DNA of 35,810 nucleotides from Treponema sp. GTDB lineage: Bacteria; Spirochaetota; Spirochaetia; Treponematales; Treponemataceae. The DNA lies in NCBI GenBank assembly GCA_024697295.1, contig JAILFZ010000075.1:1-35810 (forward strand), in the 5' to 3' direction. Position numbers and translations under genes: made by a program. The notes below the pieces were generated by a model. That model searched no databases. It was not told where the DNA came from and saw nothing but the letters and a program-made list of their open reading frames with translations. Below are positions 9,004-17,178 of this stretch, in pieces (position 1 is the stretch's first letter; each line of letters begins with the position of its first letter).

Positions 9004-10326
9004 ATGGAATTAATTTACGGTATCAAGGATAAACCTAGCTTTGGCAAAGTCCTTTTATTTTCTATTCAGCAGCTTCTTGCCATTATGGCTGCTACAATCG
9101 CCGTTCCGGCAATCATCGGACACGGCCTTACTGCTTCTGCTGCCCTCTTTGGCGCAGGCGTCGGAACAGTCGTTTACCTTCTGTTCACAAAAAGCGCAAG
9201 CCCGGTATTTTTGGGAAGTTCATTTGCCTTTATCGGTTCAATGCTCAGTGCCTTTGCTGGTGCAGCATCACTGCAGATCGGCTACTGGGGACTCATCATC
9301 GGTGCCCTTATGGCAGGTATGGTTTATGTAATTATCGCAATTATCGTTAAATTGTGTGGTGTTTCATGGATTGACAAACTCATGCCGCCGGTAATCATCG
9401 GACCTACAGTTGCAATCATCGGATTGAGCCTTGCTCCAAACGCAGTAAGCGACCTTATGAAAAGCACAGTTGAAGGCGGCAGTCCTTATGTTGCTCTTAT
9501 CTGTGGTCTTGTAACTTTGTTTGTAACAATGCTTTGTTCAACTTACGGCAAAAAACTCGGCCGCCTCATTCCATTCATCCTTGGAATTCTTGCAGGCTAC
9601 ATGCTCGCTTCTATCTTTGCATTGCTCGGTACTCTCCTCGAAATGCCGTCACTTATCGTTATCAACTATGCTGCAATCGAAAACATTGAAAGTTTCTTTG
9701 CACTACCTAAATTCACTTTCCTGATGGGCGGAAGCGAAGGCTTAAAGGGAATTACAGGCACTTACCTTCTTACAATCTTTGCTGCTTATGTACCAGTAGC
9801 ATTTGTAGTATTTGCAGAACACCTTGCAGACCACAAAAACCTTTCTACAATCGTAGGCGTTAATCTTCTCGAAAAACCGGGCCTTACACGCACCCTCCTC
9901 GGAGACGGTATCGGAACAATGGTAAGCACAGTCTTTGGCGGTTGTCCAAATACAACTTACGGCGAATCAATCGGTTGTGTTGCAATCACACGCAATGCTT
10001 CTACAATTTCCATCTGGGGATGTGCAGCCCTCTGTATTTTGTTCTCAATGATTTCTCCTCTCGTTGCATTTCTTGAAACAATACCAAACTGTGTAATGGG
10101 CGGTGTTTGTATAGCATTGTACGGCTTTATCGCAGTATCAGGATTCAAGATGTTCCAGACTGTTGATTTGAACAAAAACAAAAACCTCTTCGTTGCATCA
10201 ATTATCTTCATTACAGGTGTCGGCGGAATGGTTGTAAGTTTTGGACAGATTCAGATCCGAACAGTTGCCTGTGCTTTGATTCTTGGCATTGTTACAAATA
10301 TCATTCTTTCAAAAGAATCTGACTAA
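9004..10326 (+). CDS. uraA: Uracil permease, NCS2 (nucleobase-cation symporter 2) family
   Basis: This inner-membrane carrier imports uracil, probably with protons, for pyrimidine salvage. The 440-residue protein is almost entirely hydrophobic, with roughly 12-14 membrane segments. It shows family features: the N-terminal QQLLA segment, FLGSSFAF in the third helix, an FAEHLAD segment carrying a conserved substrate-site Glu, and the NCS2 signature GCPNTTYGESIG. The ATG follows CCGGAG at a suitable distance. The GH18 gene begins 12 bases after its stop, so the two are likely co-transcribed. Substrate could also be xanthine in this family, but the match to UraA features favours uracil. Confidence 0.88.
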   Translation: MELIYGIKDKPSFGKVLLFSIQQLLAIMAATIAVPAIIGHGLTASAALFGAGVGTVVYLLFTKSASPVFLGSSFAFIGSMLSAFAGAASLQIGYWGLIIGALMAGMVYVIIAIIVKLCGVSWIDKLMPPVIIGPTVAIIGLSLAPNAVSDLMKSTVEGGSPYVALICGLVTLFVTMLCSTYGKKLGRLIPFILGILAGYMLASIFALLGTLLEMPSLIVINYAAIENIESFFALPKFTFLMGGSEGLKGITGTYLLTIFAAYVPVAFVVFAEHLADHKNLSTIVGVNLLEKPGLTRTLLGDGIGTMVSTVFGGCPNTTYGESIGCVAITRNASTISIWGCAALCILFSMISPLVAFLETIPNCVMGGVCIALYGFIAVSGFKMFQTVDLNKNKNLFVASIIFITGVGGMVVSFGQIQIRTVACALILGIVTNIILSKESD

Positions 10327-10338
10327 CCTGGATTCGCT

Positions 10339-11367
10339 TTGAAATTGATAAACAATAAGATAGTGTTGTCCCTTACTGCGGCAACACTATTTTTTACCGC
10401 AACATCATGTAAATCACCTCCAGCCCCGATAGACGAAGACAGAAATGCCTATACATACGCCCGCTCTGTTTCAGCCGTTGAATTCAATGAAATCTGGGGT
10501 TACATAATGATTAAAAATGAAGACCGGTTTTCAAAAGAGTTTCCGATTTCTGATATCGGTTATTTTGTAAAAGCGGTCGACACTTACAGCCGTCTCCAGG
10601 AGGTTCCTCCAAAGGAAGAACACTTTGCTGACTTTACGGGAAGAGTTCACCTGGTTTCAAGTGCAGATTCAAAAGCTCAGACTCACCTTCTTTTAACACA
10701 AAAAGAAGTACGGGATCAGATTATTGAAGATTTGATAAAAGCATCAGAAACATACGACGGACTCCAGATTGACTGGGAACTTGTTCCTGCAAAGGATAAG
10801 GAAGCCTATCTTGAATTCTTGATGATTCTCAAGGAAAAACTTGGGCAAAAATGTCTTTCTGTTGCAGTTCCGGCAAGAGTTAAACCACTCAAATCCGACG
10901 CCTACGATTATGAAGCAATAAATAAAATTGCCGACAGAATTATCGTTATGGCTTACGATGAACACTGGTCAACAAGTGCACCGGGACCTGTAGCTTCAAA
11001 CGGATGGTGTAAAAAAATCGCTGATTACGCTAAGACAATTATTCCGCCGGAAAAGCTTGTAATGGGACTTTCTTTTTACGGAAGAGCCTGGTCTGATGAC
11101 ACTGAAGGAAAACGGGCCTACACATACGATAAACTTCAAAAGTTAAGGTATAACCGTAAGATAACTGATAAAAAAATCCAGAGAAGCGAAGAAGGAATTC
11201 CATATTTTACCTTCGAAAAACCGGTAATGATTACAGTCTGGTTTGATGATGTTAAGTCAAATACAGAACGCTGCCGGATATATCAGGAAAACGGAATTCA
11301 AAATATTTCGTTCTGGAGAGTTGGACAGGAATCAACGGGATTCTGGGACAATATCGGTTTAAAATAA
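10339..11367 (+). CDS. Glycoside hydrolase family 18 lipoprotein
   Basis: The product has 342 residues and a lipoprotein-like signal peptide (1-23, ending TATS before Cys24). The GH18 active-site motif is present as DGLQIDWE at 140-147, with Glu147 the catalytic acid. Later family elements are also present: VMAYDEHWS, MGLSFYGRAW and the C-terminal SFWRVGQE. GH18 enzymes cut N-acetylglucosamine polymers; this short form resembles the YaaH/SleL type that acts on peptidoglycan, though a chitin-oligomer role is possible. The start is a TTG at 10339 with only a weak ribosome site; I chose it because no ATG or GTG further upstream fits and it gives an intact signal peptide. Translation may be coupled to the permease, which stops 12 bases before. 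Confidence 0.85.
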   Translation: MKLINNKIVLSLTAATLFFTATSCKSPPAPIDEDRNAYTYARSVSAVEFNEIWGYIMIKNEDRFSKEFPISDIGYFVKAVDTYSRLQEVPPKEEHFADFTGRVHLVSSADSKAQTHLLLTQKEVRDQIIEDLIKASETYDGLQIDWELVPAKDKEAYLEFLMILKEKLGQKCLSVAVPARVKPLKSDAYDYEAINKIADRIIVMAYDEHWSTSAPGPVASNGWCKKIADYAKTIIPPEKLVMGLSFYGRAWSDDTEGKRAYTYDKLQKLRYNRKITDKKIQRSEEGIPYFTFEKPVMITVWFDDVKSNTERCRIYQENGIQNISFWRVGQESTGFWDNIGLK

Positions 11368-11407
11368 AAAAAGGAGCCGTCTAATAAAGTAACTTATTAG
11401 ATGCTCC
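11362..11407 (-). terminator. Terminator of the tRNA-Arg transcript
   Basis: On the minus strand GGAGCATCTAATAA pairs with TTATTAGACGGCTCC (two-base asymmetry), followed directly by a run of seven T bases and then ATTTT. It lies 6 bases after the tRNA. On the plus strand the hairpin is not followed by T bases, so it probably does not terminate the GH18 gene. Confidence 0.85.
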
Positions 11408-11412
11408 AGTAT

Positions 11413-11487
11413 TGACACTTGCCTGACTCGAACAGGCGACCCTCTGCTTAGAAGGCAGATGCTCTAATCCAGCTGAGCTAAAGTGCC
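11413..11487 (-). tRNA. tRNA-Arg (anticodon TCT)
   Basis: The 75-base gene folds into a full cloverleaf. The acceptor GGCACTT pairs with AAGTGTC with one G-T pair. The D arm is GCTC/GAGC. The anticodon stem TCTGC/GCAGA holds loop CTTCTAA, so the anticodon is TCT and reads AGA. The T arm is GCCTG/CAGGC with loop TTCGAGT. The discriminator base is A. The 3' CCA is not encoded and must be added by the CCA enzyme. It has its own promoter and terminator, so it is a single-tRNA transcript. Confidence 0.96.
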
Positions 11488-11496
11488 GGTAAATTA

Positions 11497-11525
11497 AATA
11501 TAACAAAAAGCGAGCCTTTTTGCAA
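11497..11525 (-). promoter_or_regulatory. Promoter of tRNA-Arg
   Basis: Minus-strand TTGCAA (11520-11525) and TATATT (11497-11502) have an exact 17-base spacer. The -10 box ends 9 bases before the mature tRNA 5' end, so only a few bases of 5' leader would need RNase P removal. The -35 box lies beyond the stop of the upstream lipoprotein gene. Confidence 0.8.
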
Positions 11526-11546
11526 CAGGTACAGAAATTTGGATTT

Positions 11547-12482
11547 TTAGTTGGATTCCTTTTTAATCGGAATAATTCCAAGATCAAGAACAAGCGAATA
11601 AGCGTAGGTACAGGTCGTTGTATCCATTGCAACCCCTACAGCATAAAAATGTACGTAGTAAGTTGCCTTGTTTTCGTCAGACCATGTTTCATTATACATA
11701 AAATCTTCGTCTCCGCTGACAGGTTCAGCGTTTTCTTCAAAGCCGGTATCGTTCTGGTCAAAAAAGTCAAAAGAACGGTTTTTACCGCTGAGGTTTCGGT
11801 ACGGTTCAAAAAATATTAAATCGCCATAATCCAAAGAATTTCCGTTTGTATCATACCATTCGCTGCTTGCTTTTACGTAGTTATAAGTTACAGCCTCCTT
11901 CCTGGTTGAATCATAACCGATGTATGAATACACTTCCCCGCCGTAACTTGAATTATAACCGTGCGGAATTGCAATCGAACTTCTAAAGTCAATTGAGTCT
12001 GAGGCTGCGTAAGTGTGAGGCCTGAAATATATCTTTCTGCTTGAACCCTTCTGCGGAACAAAAACTGAGTCGGAAGCCTCAACTACCGTGCCGGAAGTCA
12101 GGCGAACCTTTTTTAAAAGAGGCTGGTATTTGTAGGTACCTATCATCTTGGTAACTGCTGCATCACCGTTTGAAGTGTTATTTACGTTTTCGATACTACT
12201 CTGATAAGAAGTTGCATTTGAATAATTGTTGAATATTTTATAATAGACTTCAGTTCCCAAAAACGAACCGCCCTCTATATTCTGGTTGGAACTTGATTCA
12301 TTTGTCTGAAAATCTATGTACAAAACTGCATATTCTTCTGTCGAGTATGTCGGCGAATTATCCCGGATAGTCGGCGGTTCAATTGAAATGATTGTATCAA
12401 GTCCGCAGGACATAAAAAGAGCGCAGAAAAAGAAATACAAAAAAATTGTCTTTATTGTATTAAATATTCCTGCGCTTTTCAT
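11547..12482 (-). CDS. Lipoprotein of unknown function
   Basis: I do not recognise this family. The 311-residue product has a long signal peptide (hydrophobic at about 9-24) ending LFMSC, with Cys26 as the likely lipidation site. The mature part is rich in Ser, Tyr, Asn and Thr, as in surface-exposed or periplasmic beta-rich proteins, with no clear catalytic motif. The ATG at 12482 has no ribosome site at normal distance. The only candidate, CAGG at 12503-12506, is about 20 bases away, across four TTTA repeats. The gene lies 36 bases after the membrane TPR gene and is probably in the same transcript. Its stop is 22 bases from the tRNA-Arg -35 box. Confidence 0.7.
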   Translation of the reverse strand: MKSAGIFNTIKTIFLYFFFCALFMSCGLDTIISIEPPTIRDNSPTYSTEEYAVLYIDFQTNESSSNQNIEGGSFLGTEVYYKIFNNYSNATSYQSSIENVNNTSNGDAAVTKMIGTYKYQPLLKKVRLTSGTVVEASDSVFVPQKGSSRKIYFRPHTYAASDSIDFRSSIAIPHGYNSSYGGEVYSYIGYDSTRKEAVTYNYVKASSEWYDTNGNSLDYGDLIFFEPYRNLSGKNRSFDFFDQNDTGFEENAEPVSGDEDFMYNETWSDENKATYYVHFYAVGVAMDTTTCTYAYSLVLDLGIIPIKKESN

Positions 12483-12485
12483 ATA

Positions 12486-12501
12486 TAAATAAATAAATAA
12501 A
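12486..12501 (-). repeat. Four tandem TTTA repeats just before a lipoprotein ATG
   Basis: TTTA occurs four times in a row on the minus strand, 3 bases before the ATG at 12482 and just after the weak ribosome site CAGG. Change in copy number would alter the distance between site and start codon. Confidence 0.85.
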
Positions 12502-12518
12502 ACCTGTTTTAGTTACAA

Positions 12519-13193
12519 TTATTCAGCCTTAGGTGCTGCTGTAGAAATTGCAATTGAGCGACTCTTTGCAACAGAAGCCCATTTTGAAGTCGGGTGCAGG
12601 TCGTTGAGTTTTTCGTATGCTTTAAGGGCAGCTTCTGTATCGCCCTTAGCTTCGTTTACACGGCCAAGAGAGAAATAAGCATGGTCAACAAGGAAGAAGT
12701 CTTCTGCGTCGATTGATTTTTCGTAGTATTTAACTGCCGAATCAAGATCATTCAGATTTTCTGAACATACAGCTGCGTTATAATAGCAGATTGGTGCTGT
12801 ATAGATAGATTTTTTTGTTTCTGCGGCTTCAACCCATGCAGCGCGGCTTGATTCCCATTCTTTCTGCTGAAAAAGAATGTCTGCCTTAAGCATGTTAGCG
12901 CGTACACCAACAATACCTGATTTTGTTGTAAGTGTTTCAAGTCCTGTAAGTGCTGCGTTGCGTCTTGCTTCCCATTCTTCGTCTTTTACTGTGTCAGCAT
13001 CCTTTTTAAATGCATATTCAACAGCATCAAGAGCAGAAAGGTCTTTAGCGAGAGATTTGTTAGAAATTGTTGTGCCGAGTACGATGACAGCGACAAAAAC
13101 AAGTACAACTACTGCAAGTCCTATAAGAAATGCGCGGTACTTTACGATAGCCGCACTCAATTTTTCTGATGGTGTCTGTTCATTATTTGCCAT
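12519..13193 (-). CDS. Membrane-anchored tetratricopeptide protein
   Basis: The product has 224 residues. A transmembrane helix (about 22-42) follows a short cytoplasmic N-terminus, and the rest is helical with TPR-like pairs, clearest around YYNAAVCSENLNDLDSAVKYYEKS and SLGRVNEAKGDTEAALKAYEKL. This arrangement resembles YfgM-type ancillary proteins of the SecYEG translocon, but the similarity is one of layout and I do not assign that function. The ATG follows AGGGG at 6 bases. It is followed after 36 bases by a lipoprotein gene. A weak hairpin with a T run lies in the 53-base gap to the upstream sigma-54 activator gene. Confidence 0.75.
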   Translation of the reverse strand: MANNEQTPSEKLSAAIVKYRAFLIGLAVVVLVFVAVIVLGTTISNKSLAKDLSALDAVEYAFKKDADTVKDEEWEARRNAALTGLETLTTKSGIVGVRANMLKADILFQQKEWESSRAAWVEAAETKKSIYTAPICYYNAAVCSENLNDLDSAVKYYEKSIDAEDFFLVDHAYFSLGRVNEAKGDTEAALKAYEKLNDLHPTSKWASVAKSRSIAISTAAPKAE

Positions 13194-13216
13194 AATTAAC
13201 CCCTAATTTTTTTATC

Positions 13217-13241
13217 AAAAATCCCCTACGGAATCTTTTTT
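13217..13241 (-). terminator. Weak possible terminator or attenuator
   Basis: On the minus strand AAGATTCC pairs with GGGATTTT around GTAG, including two wobble pairs, and ends in T bases. It lies in the gap after the sigma-54 activator gene. The stem is weak, so partial read-through into the TPR gene is likely. Confidence 0.35.
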
Positions 13242-13246
13242 AATTT

Positions 13247-14803
13247 TTAATTTTCCCTGATATGCAGTTCGTTTAGCAAACGGGATACGTAGGTTCTCTG
13301 GATTCCGAGAATCTTACCTGCTTCGGTCTGATTCCAGGAAGTTTCATTAAGAACCTTTTTAACATAAGCTGCCTTGAACTTATTGATTGCAGTTTTAAGA
13401 GAACGGTCTCCGTCTGAGCCTTCAAGCACTTCTGACGCAATTTTATCAAAACAGGTTTTGGTATCAGCAGCTCCTGCACCGGCAGAAGAAATTCGCAAAT
13501 CTTCCGCCTGAATATAAGGAGGTTTTCCCAATACGCAGGCACGTTCAACTGAGTTTTCAAGTTCGCGGACATTTCCCGGCCAGTAATAAGCGTAAAGGGC
13601 GTTGATTGCTGAAGTTGAAAAACCTTCAAAATTCTTTTTTGTTTCGTTACTGAATTTTGTAAGAAAGAACTGTGCCAGAGGAAGAATATCTTCTTTTCTC
13701 TCACGCAAAGGAACGATATTTAAAGGCATTACATTCAATCTGTAATACAAATCACTTCTAAATGTACCCTCACTGACCATTTTTTCAAGGTCACGGTTTG
13801 TAGCTGCAACAATACGAACATCAACATTTATTGTCTTGCTTGAACCTACACGTTCAAAACTGTGGTTCTGTAAAACACGCAGCAATTTAGCCTGCAGTTC
13901 AAGAGGAAGTTCACCGATTTCGTCGAGGAAGAGTGTTCCTCCGTCGGCTGCTTCAAAACGGCCTTCTCTGTCACTTACAGCATCAGTAAAGGCGCCTTTT
14001 ACATGACCAAAAAGTTCGCTTTCAAGGAGTGCCGGAGACAAAGCCGCACAGTTTACACGGATAAATGGTTTTCCGTTGCGGTTTGACTTAAGGTGAATCT
14101 GTTCCGCAAAAAGTTCCTTACCTACACCGCTTTCGCCAGTAATCAGGATTGTTGTATTTGCAGTTGCAACTTCATCAATAACATGAAGAAGGTCGAGAAC
14201 CTGCGCACTTTTTGCAACAAACGAGTGATATTCAGTTCCGCTTGCTACATTACTCTGCAATACAGAAATATTATCTTTTGCTGTACGGAATGAATCTGCG
14301 TTTGTATAGGCGATAGCTGCCTGATTGGAAAGCAGTTCTAGGATTTCGAGGTCTTCGTTATCGAATTTTCGGTTATTTGATTTATTAAGCAGTTCAATTA
14401 CACCAATGCATTGTCCGCGGATACGCATTGGGATCGCAATCATTGTTGTTGTGATATATCCGGTTTTATTTTGAACTGTAGTAGAAAAACGCGGGTCAGA
14501 ACCAACATTGTCGATTACAACGGCCTCATTTTTTTCTGCTACCCAGCCTGCGATACTGCTCTTTTCTACGGGAATATTCATTGCCTCGGCACCTTTAGGG
14601 CCGAGAGCAACTACAAAGCGTAATGATTCATCTTCTTTATTCACCAAAAGGAGAGAAGAAGACTCACATTCAACAAGACGCATTGCTGATTCAAGAATAT
14701 AAACCATCAATGCGTTGACGTCAGAATAATTTGAATTTATTCGTCCGTTAATCTCGATGAGTGTTTTAAGTTTTTCTAAACTGAGAGAATTAAGCTCACT
14801 CAT
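13247..14803 (-). CDS. GAF-domain sigma-54-dependent transcriptional activator
   Basis: The product is a 518-residue bacterial enhancer-binding protein in the NifA/FhlA layout. A GAF sensor domain covers about residues 20-170 (ending LELLSNQAAIAYTNA), an AAA+ domain about 195-430 and a Fis-type helix-turn-helix the last 45 residues (NQTEAGKILGIQRTYVSRLL). Walker A GESGVGKE is at 223-230 and Walker B GGTLFLDE at 288-295. The sigma-54 contact loop reads GAFTDA (270-275), not the usual GAFTGA. The gene starts 9 bases after the cmk-rpsA stop and has no clear ribosome site, which suggests coupling to S1 translation. No response-regulator receiver domain is present, so input should come from a small ligand or redox signal bound by GAF. 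Target genes are not evident in this window. Confidence 0.9.
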   Translation of the reverse strand: MSELNSLSLEKLKTLIEINGRINSNYSDVNALMVYILESAMRLVECESSSLLLVNKEDESLRFVVALGPKGAEAMNIPVEKSSIAGWVAEKNEAVVIDNVGSDPRFSTTVQNKTGYITTTMIAIPMRIRGQCIGVIELLNKSNNRKFDNEDLEILELLSNQAAIAYTNADSFRTAKDNISVLQSNVASGTEYHSFVAKSAQVLDLLHVIDEVATANTTILITGESGVGKELFAEQIHLKSNRNGKPFIRVNCAALSPALLESELFGHVKGAFTDAVSDREGRFEAADGGTLFLDEIGELPLELQAKLLRVLQNHSFERVGSSKTINVDVRIVAATNRDLEKMVSEGTFRSDLYYRLNVMPLNIVPLRERKEDILPLAQFFLTKFSNETKKNFEGFSTSAINALYAYYWPGNVRELENSVERACVLGKPPYIQAEDLRISSAGAGAADTKTCFDKIASEVLEGSDGDRSLKTAINKFKAAYVKKVLNETSWNQTEAGKILGIQRTYVSRLLNELHIREN

Positions 14804-14812
14804 CGAAACTAA

Positions 14813-17173
14813 CTAGTTGTTTTTCTGGTCGTTAAGCATGTCGCCAAGGGTGTAAGCACCGTCACCGTCATTGTCTGAAGAAGACATGTACTGGTTTATT
14901 TCTTTACGTGCCTGAGCCTTTTTGAATTCTTTAACTGAAAAACCAACTTTTTCCTTATCAACGTTAATGTCAACAACGTAAACATTGAGTTTGTCGCCAA
15001 CATTGTATTTTTTAACTGCTTCTTCGTATGGAACTTCTTTGTCATCGCTAAGGTTTGCTTTGTTAACAAGACCTTCGATTCCTTCAGGAGCCTTTACAAA
15101 TACACCGAAGTCTGTGATAGAAGTGATTTCTCCTTCAAGTGTTGAACCTGTGCTGTATTTTGAAGCAAATTCCTTCCAAGGATTAGCAGTAAGCTGTTTG
15201 ATACCAACAGAGATGCGGCGCTGTTCAGGATTTACTTCGAGAATCTTAACATCAAGTTCCTGGTCAGCTGAAAGTTCAGAACCAGGGTGCTTAACTTTCT
15301 TTGTCCATGAAATATCTTCTGCACGGAGGAAACCTTCGATTCCGTCATCAAACTGTACGAATGCACCGGCGTTTGTGATTTTAACGATTTTTCCGTGAAC
15401 AGTTGAATCAACAGGATATTTTTCTGCAATTGAATCCCAAGGATTTGGAGTTGTCTGTTTGAGACCTAAAGATACGCGACCTGCCTGGATATCATAGCCC
15501 AAAATCATACACTTAACTTTGTCGCCAATCTTAACCATGTCAGATGCTTTGTTAATCTTTTTAGTCCAGCTGAATTCAGAAATGTGAGCGAGACCTTCAA
15601 TTCCTTCTTCGAGTTCAATGAATGCACCGAAGTCAGTAAGTTTTGTAACTGTACCTTCTACGATGTCTTCAACATGATATTTTTCCTCAAAGTGCATCCA
15701 AGGGTCTTCAGAAAAATGCTTGAGGGAAAGGTTGATTCTCTTATCTTCCGGATTGAGGCAGATAACTTTGAGTTCGATTTCCTGTCCTTTTTTAACAAAG
15801 TCTTTTGGACGAGTAACGTGACCCCAGCTCATATCGTTGATATGAAGAAGTCCGTCAAATCCACCGAGGTCGATAAATGCACCAAAGCTTGTAAATGATT
15901 TTACTGTACCTTTGACTGTGTCACCAACCTGAGTGTTAGCAAAGAACTCATCACGATTTTTGTTCATTGCTTCTTCGAGATATTTACGACGGTTAACTAC
16001 AACGTTAGCCTTGTTGTCTGAGTAAAGACGTTCGATATAGAACTTAGATTCAAGACCGATAAGTTTTTTAGGATCTTCAACCTTTGTGCTGTCTGACTGA
16101 CTGATTGGAAGGAATGCGTGGATGTCACCGCCGAGGCTTACATCAAAACCGCCTTTAACTTCTTTTTCGATTTTTCCTTCAATCGGTGTTTTTTCATCTG
16201 CGGCTTTGCGGAGATCTTTCCACAACTGTTTAGACTGTGCCTTGCTGAACGATACTTCAGGACCGTTGCGTCCATTCAAGTGTACAAGAACAACTGACAA
16301 AACATCACCGACATTTGGAATCTTTCCGGCAAATTCCTGAGTAGGAATCTTGCCTTCTGACTTAGCACCAATATCAATGAATACAAGCTCATCTGTAACC
16401 GAAACTACAGTACCATCAACAAACTGACCATCTTCAAGAGGTTTGAAACTCTTAAGAGACTCTTCTAATTGTGTCTGGATTGAAGTCTTTGATTCAAGAC
16501 CTTCACCATTTTCCACTTCCATCTGTTCCATATTAAACCCTTTTTTGTGAATTTTGGTTAATATTATCTCACAAACCTGCTCAATCGTCAAGGCAGATGT
16601 GTCAATATATACGGCATCTTCGGCCCGTTTAAGGGCGCCTTCTTTTTTGTTTCTGTCGATTTCGTCGCGTTTGATAATTGCCTGCTTTACTTCTTCCAGA
16701 GTCATGTTTGAAACCCCCTGGTCAAAGCGTCTTTGGGCCTGTACGTCAATTGACGCATCCAGGTAGAATTTATATTCAGCCTGCGGAAAAACGACTGTAG
16801 TCATATCACGGCCTTCACATATGATATCAAGGCTTTTTGTGATTTCCTGCATGCGTTCATTTACCAGGTGACGAACGTCCACATTGCTCGAAACCTGTGC
16901 TACTCTTGCGCTGACTGCGTCGTCATGGAGACGGTCTTCTACGTCTGTTCCATTGAGAACAAGCCGGCTGTTTACGTATTCAAGTTTTTGTGTTTTACAA
17001 AATTCAAGAACTTTCTGAGCATCTGTGATATCGATGTCAGTTCCATTAAGTGCAAGCGTAAGAGCCCTGTAAAAACTTCCGCTGTTCAAATAAGTAATGC
17101 CGAGTTTTTTTGCAATAATTGATGCGATAGTTGATTTTCCTGTTCCTGCAGGTCCGTCCATTGCGATGATCAT
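14813..17173 (-). CDS. cmk-rpsA: Cytidylate kinase fused to ribosomal protein S1
   Basis: This single 786-residue frame joins two enzymes usually separate. Residues 1-212 are cytidylate kinase (CMP/dCMP phosphorylation): P-loop GPAGTGKST (7-15), GRDMTTVVFP and a C-terminal RDEIDRNKKEGALKRAEDA-like lid segment. Residues 215-786 are S1 with six S1 RNA-binding repeats, beginning near FVDGTV, IEGKIE, VKGTVK, VEGTVT, VHGKIV and LEGEIT; this part is 572 residues, the normal size of S1. Fusion of these neighbours is known in Treponema pallidum to my knowledge. The ATG at 17173 follows GGAGG inside the end of rluB. An internal site before Met215 (16531) could also yield free S1. The sigma-54 activator follows 9 bases later. 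Confidence 0.93.
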   Translation of the reverse strand: MIIAMDGPAGTGKSTIASIIAKKLGITYLNSGSFYRALTLALNGTDIDITDAQKVLEFCKTQKLEYVNSRLVLNGTDVEDRLHDDAVSARVAQVSSNVDVRHLVNERMQEITKSLDIICEGRDMTTVVFPQAEYKFYLDASIDVQAQRRFDQGVSNMTLEEVKQAIIKRDEIDRNKKEGALKRAEDAVYIDTSALTIEQVCEIILTKIHKKGFNMEQMEVENGEGLESKTSIQTQLEESLKSFKPLEDGQFVDGTVVSVTDELVFIDIGAKSEGKIPTQEFAGKIPNVGDVLSVVLVHLNGRNGPEVSFSKAQSKQLWKDLRKAADEKTPIEGKIEKEVKGGFDVSLGGDIHAFLPISQSDSTKVEDPKKLIGLESKFYIERLYSDNKANVVVNRRKYLEEAMNKNRDEFFANTQVGDTVKGTVKSFTSFGAFIDLGGFDGLLHINDMSWGHVTRPKDFVKKGQEIELKVICLNPEDKRINLSLKHFSEDPWMHFEEKYHVEDIVEGTVTKLTDFGAFIELEEGIEGLAHISEFSWTKKINKASDMVKIGDKVKCMILGYDIQAGRVSLGLKQTTPNPWDSIAEKYPVDSTVHGKIVKITNAGAFVQFDDGIEGFLRAEDISWTKKVKHPGSELSADQELDVKILEVNPEQRRISVGIKQLTANPWKEFASKYSTGSTLEGEITSITDFGVFVKAPEGIEGLVNKANLSDDKEVPYEEAVKKYNVGDKLNVYVVDINVDKEKVGFSVKEFKKAQARKEINQYMSSSDNDGDGAYTLGDMLNDQKNN
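16529..16546 (-). promoter_or_regulatory. Internal ribosome binding site for free S1
   Basis: Inside cmk-rpsA, exactly at the domain boundary, the minus strand reads AAAAAAGGG, six bases, then ATG (Met215). The spacing is right for initiation. Use of this site would give a 572-residue stand-alone S1. Confidence 0.5.
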
Positions 17174-17178
17174 TTATA

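Noticed and set aside
11373-11407. Hairpin as the terminator of the GH18 gene on the plus strand
   Set aside because: T bases follow the hairpin only on the minus strand, so it fits the tRNA-Arg transcript instead.
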